From the NCBI RefSeq assembly GCF_001476285.1, contig NZ_LDRU01000058.1, forward strand, positions 1 through 55,462: 55,462 nt of DNA. Reading direction: 5' to 3'. The notes under the pieces were generated by a model. The model was not told the DNA's origin. It ran no database searches and saw only the letters and a list, made by a program, of their open reading frames with translations. Of the stretch, positions 34,801 to 45,528 are shown piece by piece; position 1 is the first letter of the stretch; each line of letters starts with the position of its first letter. The translations under genes and the position numbers were made by a program. This DNA comes from Microbacterium testaceum (GTDB lineage Bacteria > Actinomycetota > Actinomycetes > Actinomycetales > Microbacteriaceae).

Positions 34801-37309
34801 ACGCGTGGTTCGTCTCGACACCCCCGGCATGGGCGTCACGCGGCTCGGCTATGACAGAGCGGGGCGCCTGACCTTCGCGCAGGACGCGCGCTACGGCATC
34901 CGTCGCTTCTCGTACGACGCCGCCGGCCAGCTCGTCGCCGCGACCAACGGCATCGGCGGCGTCACCCGCTACGACTACGACGAGAGAGGACGGCTGACGT
35001 CGATCACCGACCCCCTCGGCGCGGTGACGAGGCGGACGTACACGCAGCTCGACAAGATCGCCTCGCAGACCGACCCGCTCGGGCGAACCACCACGGCCCG
35101 TTACGACGCGGCCGGTCGTCAGATCGCGCAGATCACCCCCGACGGGACGACCTTCGAGCTGCACTACGACGAAGCGGGGATGGCATCCGGTCTCTCCGTG
35201 GACGGCCGACGGCTCACCGACATCGACCGCGACTCGCGGTCGCGCACCATGACGATCGCCGACCACACCGGCGATGAGACCGTGACACACACCCTGCGGT
35301 TCACGCGCCTCGACCGGCTCGCGGAGCAGACGAGCGGCGACCGCTCACTGCGTTGGGAGTACGACGCCGACGGCGCTCGCACGCGCCTCATCACTCCCGA
35401 CGGTGTGACGGTCGATTACACGCGGGATGCCGCCGGGCATCTCACCCGCATCGATCACTCCCGCCTCGGCGCGGTGCACTACACGCGCGACGCGTTCGGC
35501 CGGATCCTCGAGTCGCGCGCGGGCGACAGCCTCCAGGCGTGGGAGTACGACAACGGCTTCCCCGTGACCCACACGCGGACGGATGCCACGGGCGCCACCG
35601 TCACGCGCATCGAGCGCGACCACTCGGGCCGGATCCTCGCGATCACGGATGCCACGGGCACCACGCGTTACCTGCACGACGACGCGGCACAGCTGGTCTC
35701 GGCGGTGAACGCGGACGGCGAGACCCTCTGGCGGTACGACGGCGCCGGCCGCCTCGTGAGCGAGACGACCCGCCGCGGCGAGCGCGTGTCGGCGTACGAC
35801 GAGGCCGGACAGCTCGTGTCGGTGACCGACGCGGACGGCGAGAAGACCTTCTCCTACGACCCCCGCGGGCGTCGTGTGCGCGAGGTCGCTCCCGGCCACG
35901 AGACGGCGTACGCGTGGGAGGAACGCGGCTGGCTGCGGAGCGTGACCGAACGCCTCACCGACGGCGAGGAGCGTCAGACCTCGCTCCACGTCGACGCGCT
36001 CGGCGATCTCGTCGAGGTCGACGGCGTCCGTCTGCTCTGGGACACCGCCGACGGTGTGCCCCGAGCGCTGCGGGTCGGATCCACCGACGTCTTCCGTGCG
36101 CCCGGCGCCCTCGCGGGGATCGACGGCGAGTGGGTCGTCGGCGGGTGGCGCGACGCGCGCTCCGCGGCGGCGGACGAGCCGTGGGCCGCTCTGCGCGCCG
36201 TCCAGTCGCTGGGCGGCGGCGCGGTCTCGATCACCCCGAGCGGAGACCTGGCGATCGCCGGGCTCGAGTGGATGGGGGCGCGCGCCTACGATCCGTCGAC
36301 GCGCGGCTTCCTCACCACCGACCCGCTCGAGGCGCCCATCGGCGCGGTGTGGGGCACCAACCCCTACTCGTTCGCCGGCAACGACCCCTTGCACGCCACC
36401 GACCCGCTGGGCCTGCGGCCGGTGACGGATGCCGAGCTCACGGCGTACGCCGAGGCGCACCAGGGGGCGCTGGCCGATGCGGGCGCTGCTCTCGGCGACT
36501 GGTGGGACCAGTACGGCGACTGGGTGATCGGCGGCGTGATGCTCGCCGGCGGGATCGCGCTCATGGCGACCGGGTTCGGCGGCCCGATCGGAGCGGTACT
36601 GGCGGGTGCGGCCGTGTCGGGCGGCATCTCCGCCATCTCGCAGAAGACCACCACAGGCGAGGTCGACTGGGGCAAGGTTGGTCTGGACGCTGCAGTCGGC
36701 GGCATCGCCGGCGGGGCGGGATCCGTCGCCGCAACGGCGCTCGCCCGCGGTGCGCAAGTCGCGCGAGGAGCGGTCCTGACGGGGAACGCCTCCCGGGGCG
36801 CACAATTTGCCTACAATGCGCTGGGCAAAGGCATCCCGGGCAACGGTGGATTAGCTGCAAGCGTAGGTGAAGCGTTGGGGAACAACGGCATCCGCGCCGC
36901 CGTCAGCGGGTCGGTCAGCGGGGCTGCCGGGAACATAGCCGACTACTCGTTGAACGGGGAGAACCAGACGATCGAAGGCTACATACAGGCGACGGGAACG
37001 GGCCTTTTGATCGGCGGCGGCGGATCCGTCCTCACGCAGGGGCTCGGGAGAATCACGTCTAACCTCGTCGGCTCGGAACTCACGCCGAACCTGGTCGCGA
37101 GGGTGTCGGACAGCGCACACGCCGGCGCGCCGGTCAACTTCGGGCAGGTCATCACACAACATGGCATCAACCACGTCGGCGGAGGGCTTCTCAACCTGGC
37201 CAATACAGCGGTACAACCGGGAGGGGTCGGCGACAAGAGCCTGTCCGATAGCTTCTGGCAAGGATTCATCAACGGCGGAACTGGCCCGACGACGAGCCTG
37301 CGATCATGA
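31859..37309 (+). CDS. RHS/YD-repeat polymorphic-toxin-like protein
   Basis: The protein is 1816 residues from GTG 31859, which has GGGGGG seven bases upstream; a GTG at 31826 is the alternative. There is no Sec signal. The N-terminal 130 or so residues are helical (putative T7SS/WXG-like trafficking domain: DFGRADAVASAANAAANHIEDQ). A Gly-rich linker follows, then a DUF6531 domain (FVNDPVNSATGNFLEPENDLPF, LTRMYNS), then dozens of YD repeats (YDxxGR...). The RHS core ends with GLEWMGARAYDPSTRGFLTTDPLE and NPYSFAGNDPLHATDPLGL. The remaining 296 residues are Gly/Ala-rich with hydrophobic stretches and match no toxin I recognise. The last 500 or so bases have visibly lower GC, as expected for an exchangeable tip. 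Likely a contact-dependent or T7-secreted effector. Confidence 0.85.
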   Translation: MADVDLEVYGAPDLTYDFGRADAVASAANAAANHIEDQTGSRISYAATARTDFSGYFSELFNANADIAASDARELVYRLRDVASFMGRLSDAAREENARRKRAREWRDRVEARRANWLEATWDDIFGEEAPPSDGPIDPPVFQATTLTSSPRQTPAPGSGGGGGGTSSARPENLRSFANGTAELDAGLSAHPGRLSEWTGDFMATCDFGGIDVSPVVAGFRAWLDANANDTAWANTIAQAFEDAGTNGGIGTVSDAALAASLAAAGVSATRQDLTIDPPTAWGGAPTTGFVNDPVNSATGNFLEPENDLPFPAATALLSLTRMYNSLNDGAGVFGVGWSSILDTTLLLGEDDARFVMADGRQIVFGVDGRDWARGTGENYWLNRASAEDLAARGLALSEGLLVTDNAGAWWAFTTGGDWVGAGTGAGNVVTVHRDAAGAIVALEHSRNRRIDVDYVDGLVASVTSSDGRRVEYLYDDDHRLTAVTGPAGTRTYRWNDNDLIDQVVSAAGVIECTNVYDAQRRVREQTTEFGRHTRFTYLSGRVTEVADADGSNANTWIADRKGRLVGIIDTDGNRQSMAYDPAGNLVSVTDREGRITVHAYDTRGRKTRTVTPDGADITYGYDDHDRVTTVVTADGGIVTYDYPTDHERNPSRITDPAGSITELDWENGLLRRARDPEGVILRFDYDAHGELVATRNADGATARLVRDGAGRVTQAITPLGAITRYTYSSEGSLLSREDPDGAIWRYEHGPGGQITAIVDPLGGRTELEYGPHGRLTRTIDPLGRAIDRSFDEFGNVTGVTLPDGAAWGFTHDALSRLREITDPAGGVWTREYDAVGELTRTTDPTGVHTDVTRADETVTVHTAFAEASVRYDQYGRPERVEDAAGDASLITYDACGRPVELLDADGGLTRIERDLAGRVTAITTPAGRTTRYEYDHCGRPIAAIDANDARTTLEYDADSRIVARILPTGERTETTYDEAGRVVRLDTPGMGVTRLGYDRAGRLTFAQDARYGIRRFSYDAAGQLVAATNGIGGVTRYDYDERGRLTSITDPLGAVTRRTYTQLDKIASQTDPLGRTTTARYDAAGRQIAQITPDGTTFELHYDEAGMASGLSVDGRRLTDIDRDSRSRTMTIADHTGDETVTHTLRFTRLDRLAEQTSGDRSLRWEYDADGARTRLITPDGVTVDYTRDAAGHLTRIDHSRLGAVHYTRDAFGRILESRAGDSLQAWEYDNGFPVTHTRTDATGATVTRIERDHSGRILAITDATGTTRYLHDDAAQLVSAVNADGETLWRYDGAGRLVSETTRRGERVSAYDEAGQLVSVTDADGEKTFSYDPRGRRVREVAPGHETAYAWEERGWLRSVTERLTDGEERQTSLHVDALGDLVEVDGVRLLWDTADGVPRALRVGSTDVFRAPGALAGIDGEWVVGGWRDARSAAADEPWAALRAVQSLGGGAVSITPSGDLAIAGLEWMGARAYDPSTRGFLTTDPLEAPIGAVWGTNPYSFAGNDPLHATDPLGLRPVTDAELTAYAEAHQGALADAGAALGDWWDQYGDWVIGGVMLAGGIALMATGFGGPIGAVLAGAAVSGGISAISQKTTTGEVDWGKVGLDAAVGGIAGGAGSVAATALARGAQVARGAVLTGNASRGAQFAYNALGKGIPGNGGLAASVGEALGNNGIRAAVSGSVSGAAGNIADYSLNGENQTIEGYIQATGTGLLIGGGGSVLTQGLGRITSNLVGSELTPNLVARVSDSAHAGAPVNFGQVITQHGINHVGGGLLNLANTAVQPGGVGDKSLSDSFWQGFINGGTGPTTSLRS

Positions 37310-37698
37310 GCGAGCTACACCCCAGAAAGCGGCCTTCCTTGAAGCTGGTCGCCTTGTTGACGGTCTTTGCCCTGATGATCCTCGCGGCGGTGGGCGTCAT
37401 CCTCATCCCGCAATGGGACAACATCGGGATCGAAGGGCGCGAGTGCACGGTGACCGGTGCACAGGCGGCGTCTTCGGGAGGCGGACGCAGCCCGACCCTC
37501 CCGATCGTCCGCATCGAGACGAGCGACTGCGGGGCCCTGGCGTGGCAGGAGGGGGTCACTTTCGACAACAACGCCGAGGTCGCCGAGACGTTCAGCCCGG
37601 GGGTCTACGTGATCCGGATGGGATGGTTCTCCCGCGTCGTGATGCCGCTCCTGCCGGACGGCCTGCCGACGGTGAAAAGCTACGAAAAAGAAGGCTGA
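37306..37698 (+). CDS. Candidate immunity protein A, single-pass membrane protein
   Basis: The 130-residue protein overlaps the RHS stop by 4 bp (ATGA). It has one N-terminal helix (LVALLTVFALMILAAVGVILI), then an external domain with two cysteines (ECTVTGAQ, SDCGALAW) and GVTFDNNAEVAETFSPGVYVIRMGW. It is a paralogue of the product of 38303-38701. Translational coupling to a polymorphic-toxin gene is the usual place for an immunity gene, but the assignment is by position only. Confidence 0.7.
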   Translation: MSELHPRKRPSLKLVALLTVFALMILAAVGVILIPQWDNIGIEGRECTVTGAQAASSGGGRSPTLPIVRIETSDCGALAWQEGVTFDNNAEVAETFSPGVYVIRMGWFSRVVMPLLPDGLPTVKSYEKEG

Positions 37699-37701
37699 AC
37701 C

Positions 37702-38289
37702 ATGAACATCTCCATCACCCTGGTGAGCGTCGGCGTCGCCATCGCGGCGATGGTCATCGTCACCGTAGCGGTCTCGGCCGGAGTGCGTCGCTCGCCCTCG
37801 ACGGCCACCTATCGGGCGACCAAAGCCGACGTCCTCTTCGTCGTCTCGACCCGGAAGTGGCAGCGGGTCATGGTGCGGACCCTCGGGATCGTCGTCTTCG
37901 TCCTCGGGCTGCTGCTGTCTCTGGTCGCCGCCACGCGCCCGTCGTCGCCGCTCTCCATGGGCATCGCCGGGGTCGCCATGGTCATCGGGGGCGGGGCCTT
38001 CATTCTGCTCGCCCGGGGGATGGCTCGGCTGCGACTCGAGGTGACCCCCGACACCATCTGGGCGTTCCCGATGGTCGCGGCGCCCCGCGAAGTACCTCTT
38101 GCCGAGCTCACCGCGCTCGCCCCGCACATCGGCAACAACTACGGCGGCGTCGTCGGCAAGAGCGGCTCGAAGACCCGCTTCGCGGCCAACCGGCTGATGC
38201 TCGGGTATCCCCAGCTGATCCAGCACCTCCGCCAGTACCGTCCCGACCTCACGATCCCCGACGCCTCCCGTCCGCTGCAAGAGGCGTGA
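37702..38289 (+). CDS. Membrane protein between paired immunity candidates, unknown
   Basis: The 195-residue protein has three helices (ISITLVSVGVAIAAMVIVTVAVSAGV, LGIVVFVLGLLLSLVAA, SMGIAGVAMVIGGGAFILLA) and a soluble C-terminal part (RLEVTPDTIWAFPMVAAPREVPLAEL) that resembles PH-like membrane-associated domains. It starts 3 bp after candidate A, so it is in the same operon. Function unknown. Confidence 0.65.
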   Translation: MNISITLVSVGVAIAAMVIVTVAVSAGVRRSPSTATYRATKADVLFVVSTRKWQRVMVRTLGIVVFVLGLLLSLVAATRPSSPLSMGIAGVAMVIGGGAFILLARGMARLRLEVTPDTIWAFPMVAAPREVPLAELTALAPHIGNNYGGVVGKSGSKTRFAANRLMLGYPQLIQHLRQYRPDLTIPDASRPLQEA

Positions 38290-38302
38290 GGAGGGCGAGC
38301 GG

Positions 38303-38701
38303 ATGAGCACCCGGCGCACGAAGAAGCCGCCGGGCAGACTCGCGGTCCTCGCGTCCCTGCTCGTCGTCGCACTGGGTTTCGCGCTCACGGTGTTCACGCT
38401 CTTCATCGGGCCGCCCCTCGAGAACAACGTGCTGACCACGTGGCGGTGCACCGTCACCTCCGCGGAGCCACGAGAGTCCTCCGGCGGGTTCAAAGGATCG
38501 AGCAGCCTTCCCAGCGTGCTCCTCCACACCACGGAGTGCGGCGACGTCGTGCTCCAGAGGGGCGTCACCTTCGACAACTCCGCGCGCGTCGCCGCCGCCT
38601 TCGAGCCGGGCGTCTACGACTTCCAGGTGGGGTGGGTCTCGGCTCACATCATGCCGTTGATCGGTCTTGCCAGCGTGCAGACCTACGAAGCGGTGCCCTG
38701 A
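38303..38701 (+). CDS. Candidate immunity protein B, paralogue of A
   Basis: The 132-residue single-pass membrane protein has the same layout as the product of 37306-37698: an N-terminal helix, RCTVTSAEPRESSGG, TTECGDVVLQ, and GVTFDNSARVAAAFEPGVYDFQVGW. The shared pattern CTVT-SSGG-LP-V-T-CG-GVTFDN-PGVY-GW shows a clear duplication. Shine-Dalgarno GAGGAGG lies upstream. Such repeated immunity genes are often kept after the matching toxin tip has been replaced. Confidence 0.65.
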   Translation: MSTRRTKKPPGRLAVLASLLVVALGFALTVFTLFIGPPLENNVLTTWRCTVTSAEPRESSGGFKGSSSLPSVLLHTTECGDVVLQRGVTFDNSARVAAAFEPGVYDFQVGWVSAHIMPLIGLASVQTYEAVP

Positions 38702-38776
38702 GAGCGCGGATTACGCATCGGATAAGAATCCGTTTTCTTACTTTCATTCGGCGCAAGAATTCTGATTGAAATTCCC

Positions 38777-38782
38777 TAGCGT
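38777..38782 (+). promoter_or_regulatory. -10 box upstream of the pps locus
   Basis: TAGCGT lies 6 nt before an ATG at 38789, inside an AT-rich stretch (38709-38775) that stands out from the GC-rich surroundings. This is the probable promoter of the PEP synthase operon. Confidence 0.45.
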
Positions 38783-38788
38783 CGTCGC

Positions 38789-38824
38789 ATGGCCCACCCC
38801 ACGACGCCGCGGACACCGTGCTGA
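38789..38824 (+). CDS. Possible 11-residue leader peptide (uORF)
   Basis: ATG 38789 opens [11 protein letters not shown] and stops at a TGA that overlaps the GTG start of the regulator gene. If the transcript is leaderless from the TAGCGT box, ribosomes would start here and re-initiate at 38818. It may be only a coincidental frame. Confidence 0.3.
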   Translation: MAHPTTPRTPC

Positions 38825-39656
38825 GCGCCGCCACGCGCGCGGTGTTCTTCGTGTCCGACAGCACGGGGATCACCGCCGAGACCCTCGGCAACGCGCTCCT
38901 CGCCAACTTCCCCGCCGCCCACTTCGATCGCCACACCATCCCCTTCGTCGGGACGGTGACGCCCGTGTCGACGGTCGCCGCGGCGTTGCAGAGCGCGACG
39001 ACGCCGGAGGCCGCACCGATCGTCTTCGCGACGGTGAAGAATGCCGGCATCCGGGCCGTGATCGCCGGCTCCGCGGCGGTGGTCATCGACCTCCTCGCGG
39101 GGCACCTGACCGAGCTCGAAGCCGAGCTCGACACGCCCGCCGAGCAGCGCTCGGGGCAGTACCACGGGCTCGGCGACCTCGAACGGTACTTCGCCCGCAT
39201 GCGGGCGGTCGAGTTCGCGATAGAGCACGACGACGGCCAGAGCGGACGCGCGCTCGACACGGCGGACGTCATCATCGTCGCTCCCTCCCGGTGCGGGAAG
39301 ACGCCGACCACGATGTACCTCGCCCTGCACTACGGGCTCCTCGTGGCGAACTACCCGCTCACCGACGACGACTTCCCCACCGACGGACTCCCGCGCATCG
39401 TCGCGCCGCACGCCGATCGCTGCTTCGGGCTGACCACGACCGCCCTTCGGCTCAGCCAGGTGCGACACGAGCGCCGCCCGAACTCGACCTACTCCAGCCT
39501 CGCCCAGTGCACCCTCGAGATCCGCCGGGCCGAAGACCTCTACCGCCGCACCCGTGTTCCGTTCCTCAGCTCCGCGACCCGGAGCGTCGAGGAGATGTCC
39601 GCCGTGATCCTGCAGTCGATGAAGCTGCGGGACCGACCCCACGAAAGGCCCACCCC

Positions 39657-39660
<4 letters not shown>
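38818..39660 (+). CDS. PEP synthase regulatory protein (bifunctional kinase/pyrophosphorylase, DUF299)
   Basis: The 280-residue protein controls PEP synthase by phosphorylating and dephosphorylating its active-site threonine. The family P-loop is [27 protein letters not shown]. The N-terminus [22 protein letters not shown] and the C-terminal [19 protein letters not shown] are also typical. Start is GTG (VLSAATRAV). The gene overlaps the PEP synthase ATG by 4 bp, which fixes the partner. Confidence 0.9.
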
Positions 39661-42083
<2,423 letters not shown>

Positions 42084-42092
42084 ACGCCCGGC

Positions 42093-43289
42093 TCACCATC
42101 CCGGGTACGGGGTCTGCGCGGTGGCCGCCGCCGTCACGGAGTTCGCCCCGGGGCGGCGTGCGGCCGCCTCGACCGACGCGGGATCGAGCCGGAACGCCGC
42201 CAGCGGCAGGGGGATCGCGTCGGGGCGGAGCACCCTCACGACGCGGCCGTCGGGGGCGAGGTCGACCGTCCAGGTCTCGGCGGCGACGCTCACCGCGGGA
42301 GGACCCGGGCGGAGGTCGTCGAGGCGTCCGCGCAGGGCGGTCCGCACGCGCGGGTCGAGGGCGAGCTGCACGTGCGCGAGAGGGTCGAGCAGGCGTCGGC
42401 GTGCGCGCGGGTCGGCGGGGGCGTAGCGGCGGTCCGGGCGGTGGGGGACGACACCCGGCACCCCGAGCGCGTGCAGGTCGGAGCCCGGGTCGTCGAGCGA
42501 CCGGGCCAAGACGAGCTGCCACAGCGCCCGGGCGATCGCGGCGCGCTGACCGGACGCGTCGAGTCCGTATCCGCCGCCGACGGTCAGAATGCGCCCGTCG
42601 TCGACCGCGGCCAGCGTGACCGGGCCGAGTACCCCGCGATCGAGGCGGCGGAGGGTCAGCTCGACGTCGGCGTCGGCCCACAGCTCCCGCACCCGCGCGA
42701 CCGGATCGAGGGATGCCGCGGGCGCGAGGCCCGTCCACCAGCACCACAGCGCGTCCTCGACGACGACCGTCCTCCCCGCCTGGACCCGCGCATCGTCGGG
42801 GTCGGCCCCCGCGCCGAAGCCGCCCAACAGCGGTGGGTGCGTGAGCGGCTCGTCGGGCCGTGCGTCACCGGGACGGGCCACGGCGGCGGTGTACGGCATC
42901 CATCCCTCCACGCTCCCGCGGCGCGCGCGCACCCACCGGCGTTCGACGAGGTCGTCGTCGGGCGCGAGTGGGAAGCCCGGCATCGCGCGCTCGGTCGGAT
43001 CGGCCCAGCCGAGATCCGATGCGCGGAGCACGGGCGCACCCTCGGCGGCGAGGTCGCGGGCCGAGGCGCGACGGACCTCGAGCTGTCCGTGATCGGCCGA
43101 CCACCAGTGGCGGCGGACGGCGGCGTCGATCGCGTCGGGATCGGCCTCGGGGGCGAGGTCGACGACGACCGCGTGCGCGTCGACACCGGGTGCTCCGGGC
43201 ATCGCGACCTGGAGGTGCTGGAAAGCCGAGGGGAACGGGGCGGGATGCCGGACCCGCACCGGCCGGGCGGTCAGCGCCGGCTCAGGCAT
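42093..43289 (-). CDS. Degenerate YcaO-like protein (second, shortened YcaO paralogue)
   Basis: The 398-residue protein aligns by eye with the C-terminal half of the neighbouring cyclodehydratase. WVRARRGSVEGWMPYTAAV matches WVPGRSAVTGREIWVPASLVY, VVVEDALWCWWTGLAP matches EEVVERHATMVWWLNAQPLP, and HVQLALDPRVRTALRGRL matches QQVYLDPRAGKRMERLL. The first ATP-binding block of YcaO (ExxxER) is missing and the second is changed (VEDALW for VERHAT). It ends in TPYPGW, a Pro-rich tail reminiscent of the PxPxP end of cyclodehydratases. It overlaps the upstream cyclodehydratase gene by 8 bp. It is probably a non-catalytic partner or scaffold in peptide modification; I know of no precise family. Confidence 0.65.
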   Translation of the reverse strand: MPEPALTARPVRVRHPAPFPSAFQHLQVAMPGAPGVDAHAVVVDLAPEADPDAIDAAVRRHWWSADHGQLEVRRASARDLAAEGAPVLRASDLGWADPTERAMPGFPLAPDDDLVERRWVRARRGSVEGWMPYTAAVARPGDARPDEPLTHPPLLGGFGAGADPDDARVQAGRTVVVEDALWCWWTGLAPAASLDPVARVRELWADADVELTLRRLDRGVLGPVTLAAVDDGRILTVGGGYGLDASGQRAAIARALWQLVLARSLDDPGSDLHALGVPGVVPHRPDRRYAPADPRARRRLLDPLAHVQLALDPRVRTALRGRLDDLRPGPPAVSVAAETWTVDLAPDGRVVRVLRPDAIPLPLAAFRLDPASVEAAARRPGANSVTAAATAQTPYPGW

Positions 43290-45492
43290 GCGGCAGCGGG
43301 AAGAGGTTGATCTCGTCCTCCGGGAGGGGGGTCTCGCGCCAGCCCAGCTCGACCGCGATGCGCTGGACGCGTCCGTGACCGAGGAAGGGGAACGCCGCGG
43401 GCGCGTTGCCGATCGCGCCCGGGGCGACGACGCGCACGACCGTGAGCCCGGCGCTGCGGATGTCGGGGGTCGTGATGTCGACCACGATGGGCTCGACGTC
43501 GGCGCGTTCGAGGGCGGCGATCATCGCGACGCGGGAGCGCTCCGGCATCCGCGGCACGCTGTCGATCGATCTCCCGGAAGCGGGGCGCAGGAGACGCTCC
43601 ATGCGCTTTCCGGCGCGGGGATCGAGGTACACCTGCTGCTGGACCATGAGGTCATCGCAGTCGTGCATGTCGGGACGGAAGTCGTCGAGGTAACGACGGT
43701 CGGCGCGCCAGGGTTTGAACGCGCGGCCGTTGAGCTCGCCCTCCGTCATGACGCGCCAGTGCAGGCCGTCGGCGTGCAGCAGATCGCGCGAGCCCTCCTG
43801 CAGGGTGTACGCCTCGGTCAGGGCCTTGGACGCCGCAGAGGCGAAGTCGGGGCGCGCGGAGAACCCGACGTTCACCAGCTGATCGTCGTCATCGTGCAGG
43901 ATCGCGGCCGCCACCGGGACGGCGAACTCGTTGTCGAGCTGCACGAACGACACCCGCGAGCGCTCGGCGACCGCGGGGGCGCTCACCCCCTCGACGCGGG
44001 GCAGGGGCTGCGCGTTCAGCCACCACACCATCGTCGCGTGACGCTCGACGACCTCTTCGATCGCGCTCGTGACCGCGAACTCCTCGCTGGGACCGGCGGC
44101 GATGCCCGCGAAGGCGCAGAAGTTCGTCGGCGGCGCGGCGGCCACGTCGGCCGAATACCAGTTGACGTAGACGAGGGATGCCGGCACCCAGATCTCGCGG
44201 CCGGTCACCGCAGAGCGTCCCGGCACCCAGTGCACGGGGAGGTCGGCATCCAGAGGGACGAAGGGGAATCCGGGGGCGGCGTACTGCGCGTCACTGTAGA
44301 GGACGAGCCGGCGGGGATCGAGCGCGGGCACGCCCGCCCGACGCAGCTGCGCGAAGGAGCCGTGCCGCACGGGCAGGGTGTCGAGGATGTTGCCGCAGTA
44401 CCGCTCCACCGACTCCCCGACCGCGGCCGCCTGGGCGGATGCCGCGTCGTCGAACGCCGACCCCTGGCACAGCACGTTGTTGGCCCACGACGTCACCGCA
44501 CGGATGTCGGCGACGTCGGCCTGGCGAGTGACGAGACCGGCGGGAACCCGTGCGTGGTGGCGGACGTCCCGGACGCGGGTGATGACGCCGGCGCGCTCGT
44601 CGACGAGATCGAGCGCGGTGTGCCGGCGGTGTCGCGTGCGCCGGTGCGGCAGCGGGAGCACGGGGTGCGACACGTGGCGCACCTTCCCGTCCTCCAGCCA
44701 CAGCTCGTGCAGGAGGTCGCCCGGCGCCTCGGTGAGCCCCTCGCGCGCGACCGTCTCCGCGGCGACGGCGACCAGTTCCCACATCGCGTCGAGCAGATCG
44801 GGCAGGTCCGCGGCATCCGGCCCCTGATCCCCACCGACGGCCGGACTCCGCAGCGCCCGGTGGACGGTGGCGTTGCGGGCGGATGCCAGACGGCGGGCTG
44901 CTGCGTCTTCGTACGACGCCCCGACCCCCGGCGTGACGAGGGGGCCGACCCACAGCCGACCGCGGGAGAGCTCGACGGCCAGCCACGGCACGCGGAGGTC
45001 GTGGCAGATGCGGTCCAGGTCGATGAACTCGCGCTCGCGGCCGCCGCGCAGGGCGACGACGAGGAGGCGGTCGGCCGAGAAGGCCGTCGTCGCGACGGTG
45101 CGCGGCGGGCCGACCGGCGCGGGGAGCACGTCGTCATCGGCGCGCAACCGCGCTCGGGCGGCGGCGACCACGTCATCGTCGCCGGCGAGCACGGCGCGGA
45201 CCGCGGGACCCGCGTCGGGTCGCGGGGCCGGGGCGATCACGGCCGGCGAAGAGACCGCGGCGGCGGCGAGCAGCGGCCGCAGGGCAGCGGCTGCCTCGGC
45301 GAACTCGACGTCGATCAGATCGTCGCGCCTCTCGTGCCACGCCCAGAGGAGGACCTGCACGACGGCGGCGGGAACGTCGACGATGTGGTGCTGCTCACCG
45401 ACGGTGACGAGGCTGCGGCGCTCGTCGAGCGGACGGATCTCGACACCGGTGCGCGCGGGGCGGGCGTCGAGCACGAGCGGGGTGGGCGTCAT
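43282..45492 (-). CDS. TOMM/LAP-type fused cyclodehydratase: RRE/E1-like domain plus YcaO
   Basis: The 736-residue fusion has an N-terminal leader-recognition-like domain (about 1-90), an E1-like region with VGPLVTPGVGASYEDAAARRLA, and a YcaO domain from about residue 280. YcaO ATP-binding blocks are AQAAAVGESVERYCG, VTSAIEEVVERHATMVWW and AASKALTEAYTLQ. The tail INLFPLPHA resembles the Pro-rich C-terminus of active YcaOs. The usual CxxC zinc ligands of the E1-like part (CYxC) are replaced by SYED. It should bind the 38-residue precursor and activate backbone amides with ATP to form azolines or a related backbone change. I start at ATG 45492, which has GAGGAG upstream, rather than GTG 45507. 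No flavin dehydrogenase is nearby. Confidence 0.82.
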   Translation of the reverse strand: MTPTPLVLDARPARTGVEIRPLDERRSLVTVGEQHHIVDVPAAVVQVLLWAWHERRDDLIDVEFAEAAAALRPLLAAAAVSSPAVIAPAPRPDAGPAVRAVLAGDDDVVAAARARLRADDDVLPAPVGPPRTVATTAFSADRLLVVALRGGREREFIDLDRICHDLRVPWLAVELSRGRLWVGPLVTPGVGASYEDAAARRLASARNATVHRALRSPAVGGDQGPDAADLPDLLDAMWELVAVAAETVAREGLTEAPGDLLHELWLEDGKVRHVSHPVLPLPHRRTRHRRHTALDLVDERAGVITRVRDVRHHARVPAGLVTRQADVADIRAVTSWANNVLCQGSAFDDAASAQAAAVGESVERYCGNILDTLPVRHGSFAQLRRAGVPALDPRRLVLYSDAQYAAPGFPFVPLDADLPVHWVPGRSAVTGREIWVPASLVYVNWYSADVAAAPPTNFCAFAGIAAGPSEEFAVTSAIEEVVERHATMVWWLNAQPLPRVEGVSAPAVAERSRVSFVQLDNEFAVPVAAAILHDDDDQLVNVGFSARPDFASAASKALTEAYTLQEGSRDLLHADGLHWRVMTEGELNGRAFKPWRADRRYLDDFRPDMHDCDDLMVQQQVYLDPRAGKRMERLLRPASGRSIDSVPRMPERSRVAMIAALERADVEPIVVDITTPDIRSAGLTVVRVVAPGAIGNAPAAFPFLGHGRVQRIAVELGWRETPLPEDEINLFPLPHA

Positions 45493-45528
45493 CGGGGGTC
45501 TCCTCACGAGAGCGGGTGGAAGCGGGCA

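Noticed and set aside
31766..35290. 1174-codon open frame antisense to the RHS gene
   Set aside because: Its Val/Gly/Asp-rich, low-complexity composition is the mirror of YD-repeat codons in a very GC-rich gene; no domain, start signal or promoter supports it.
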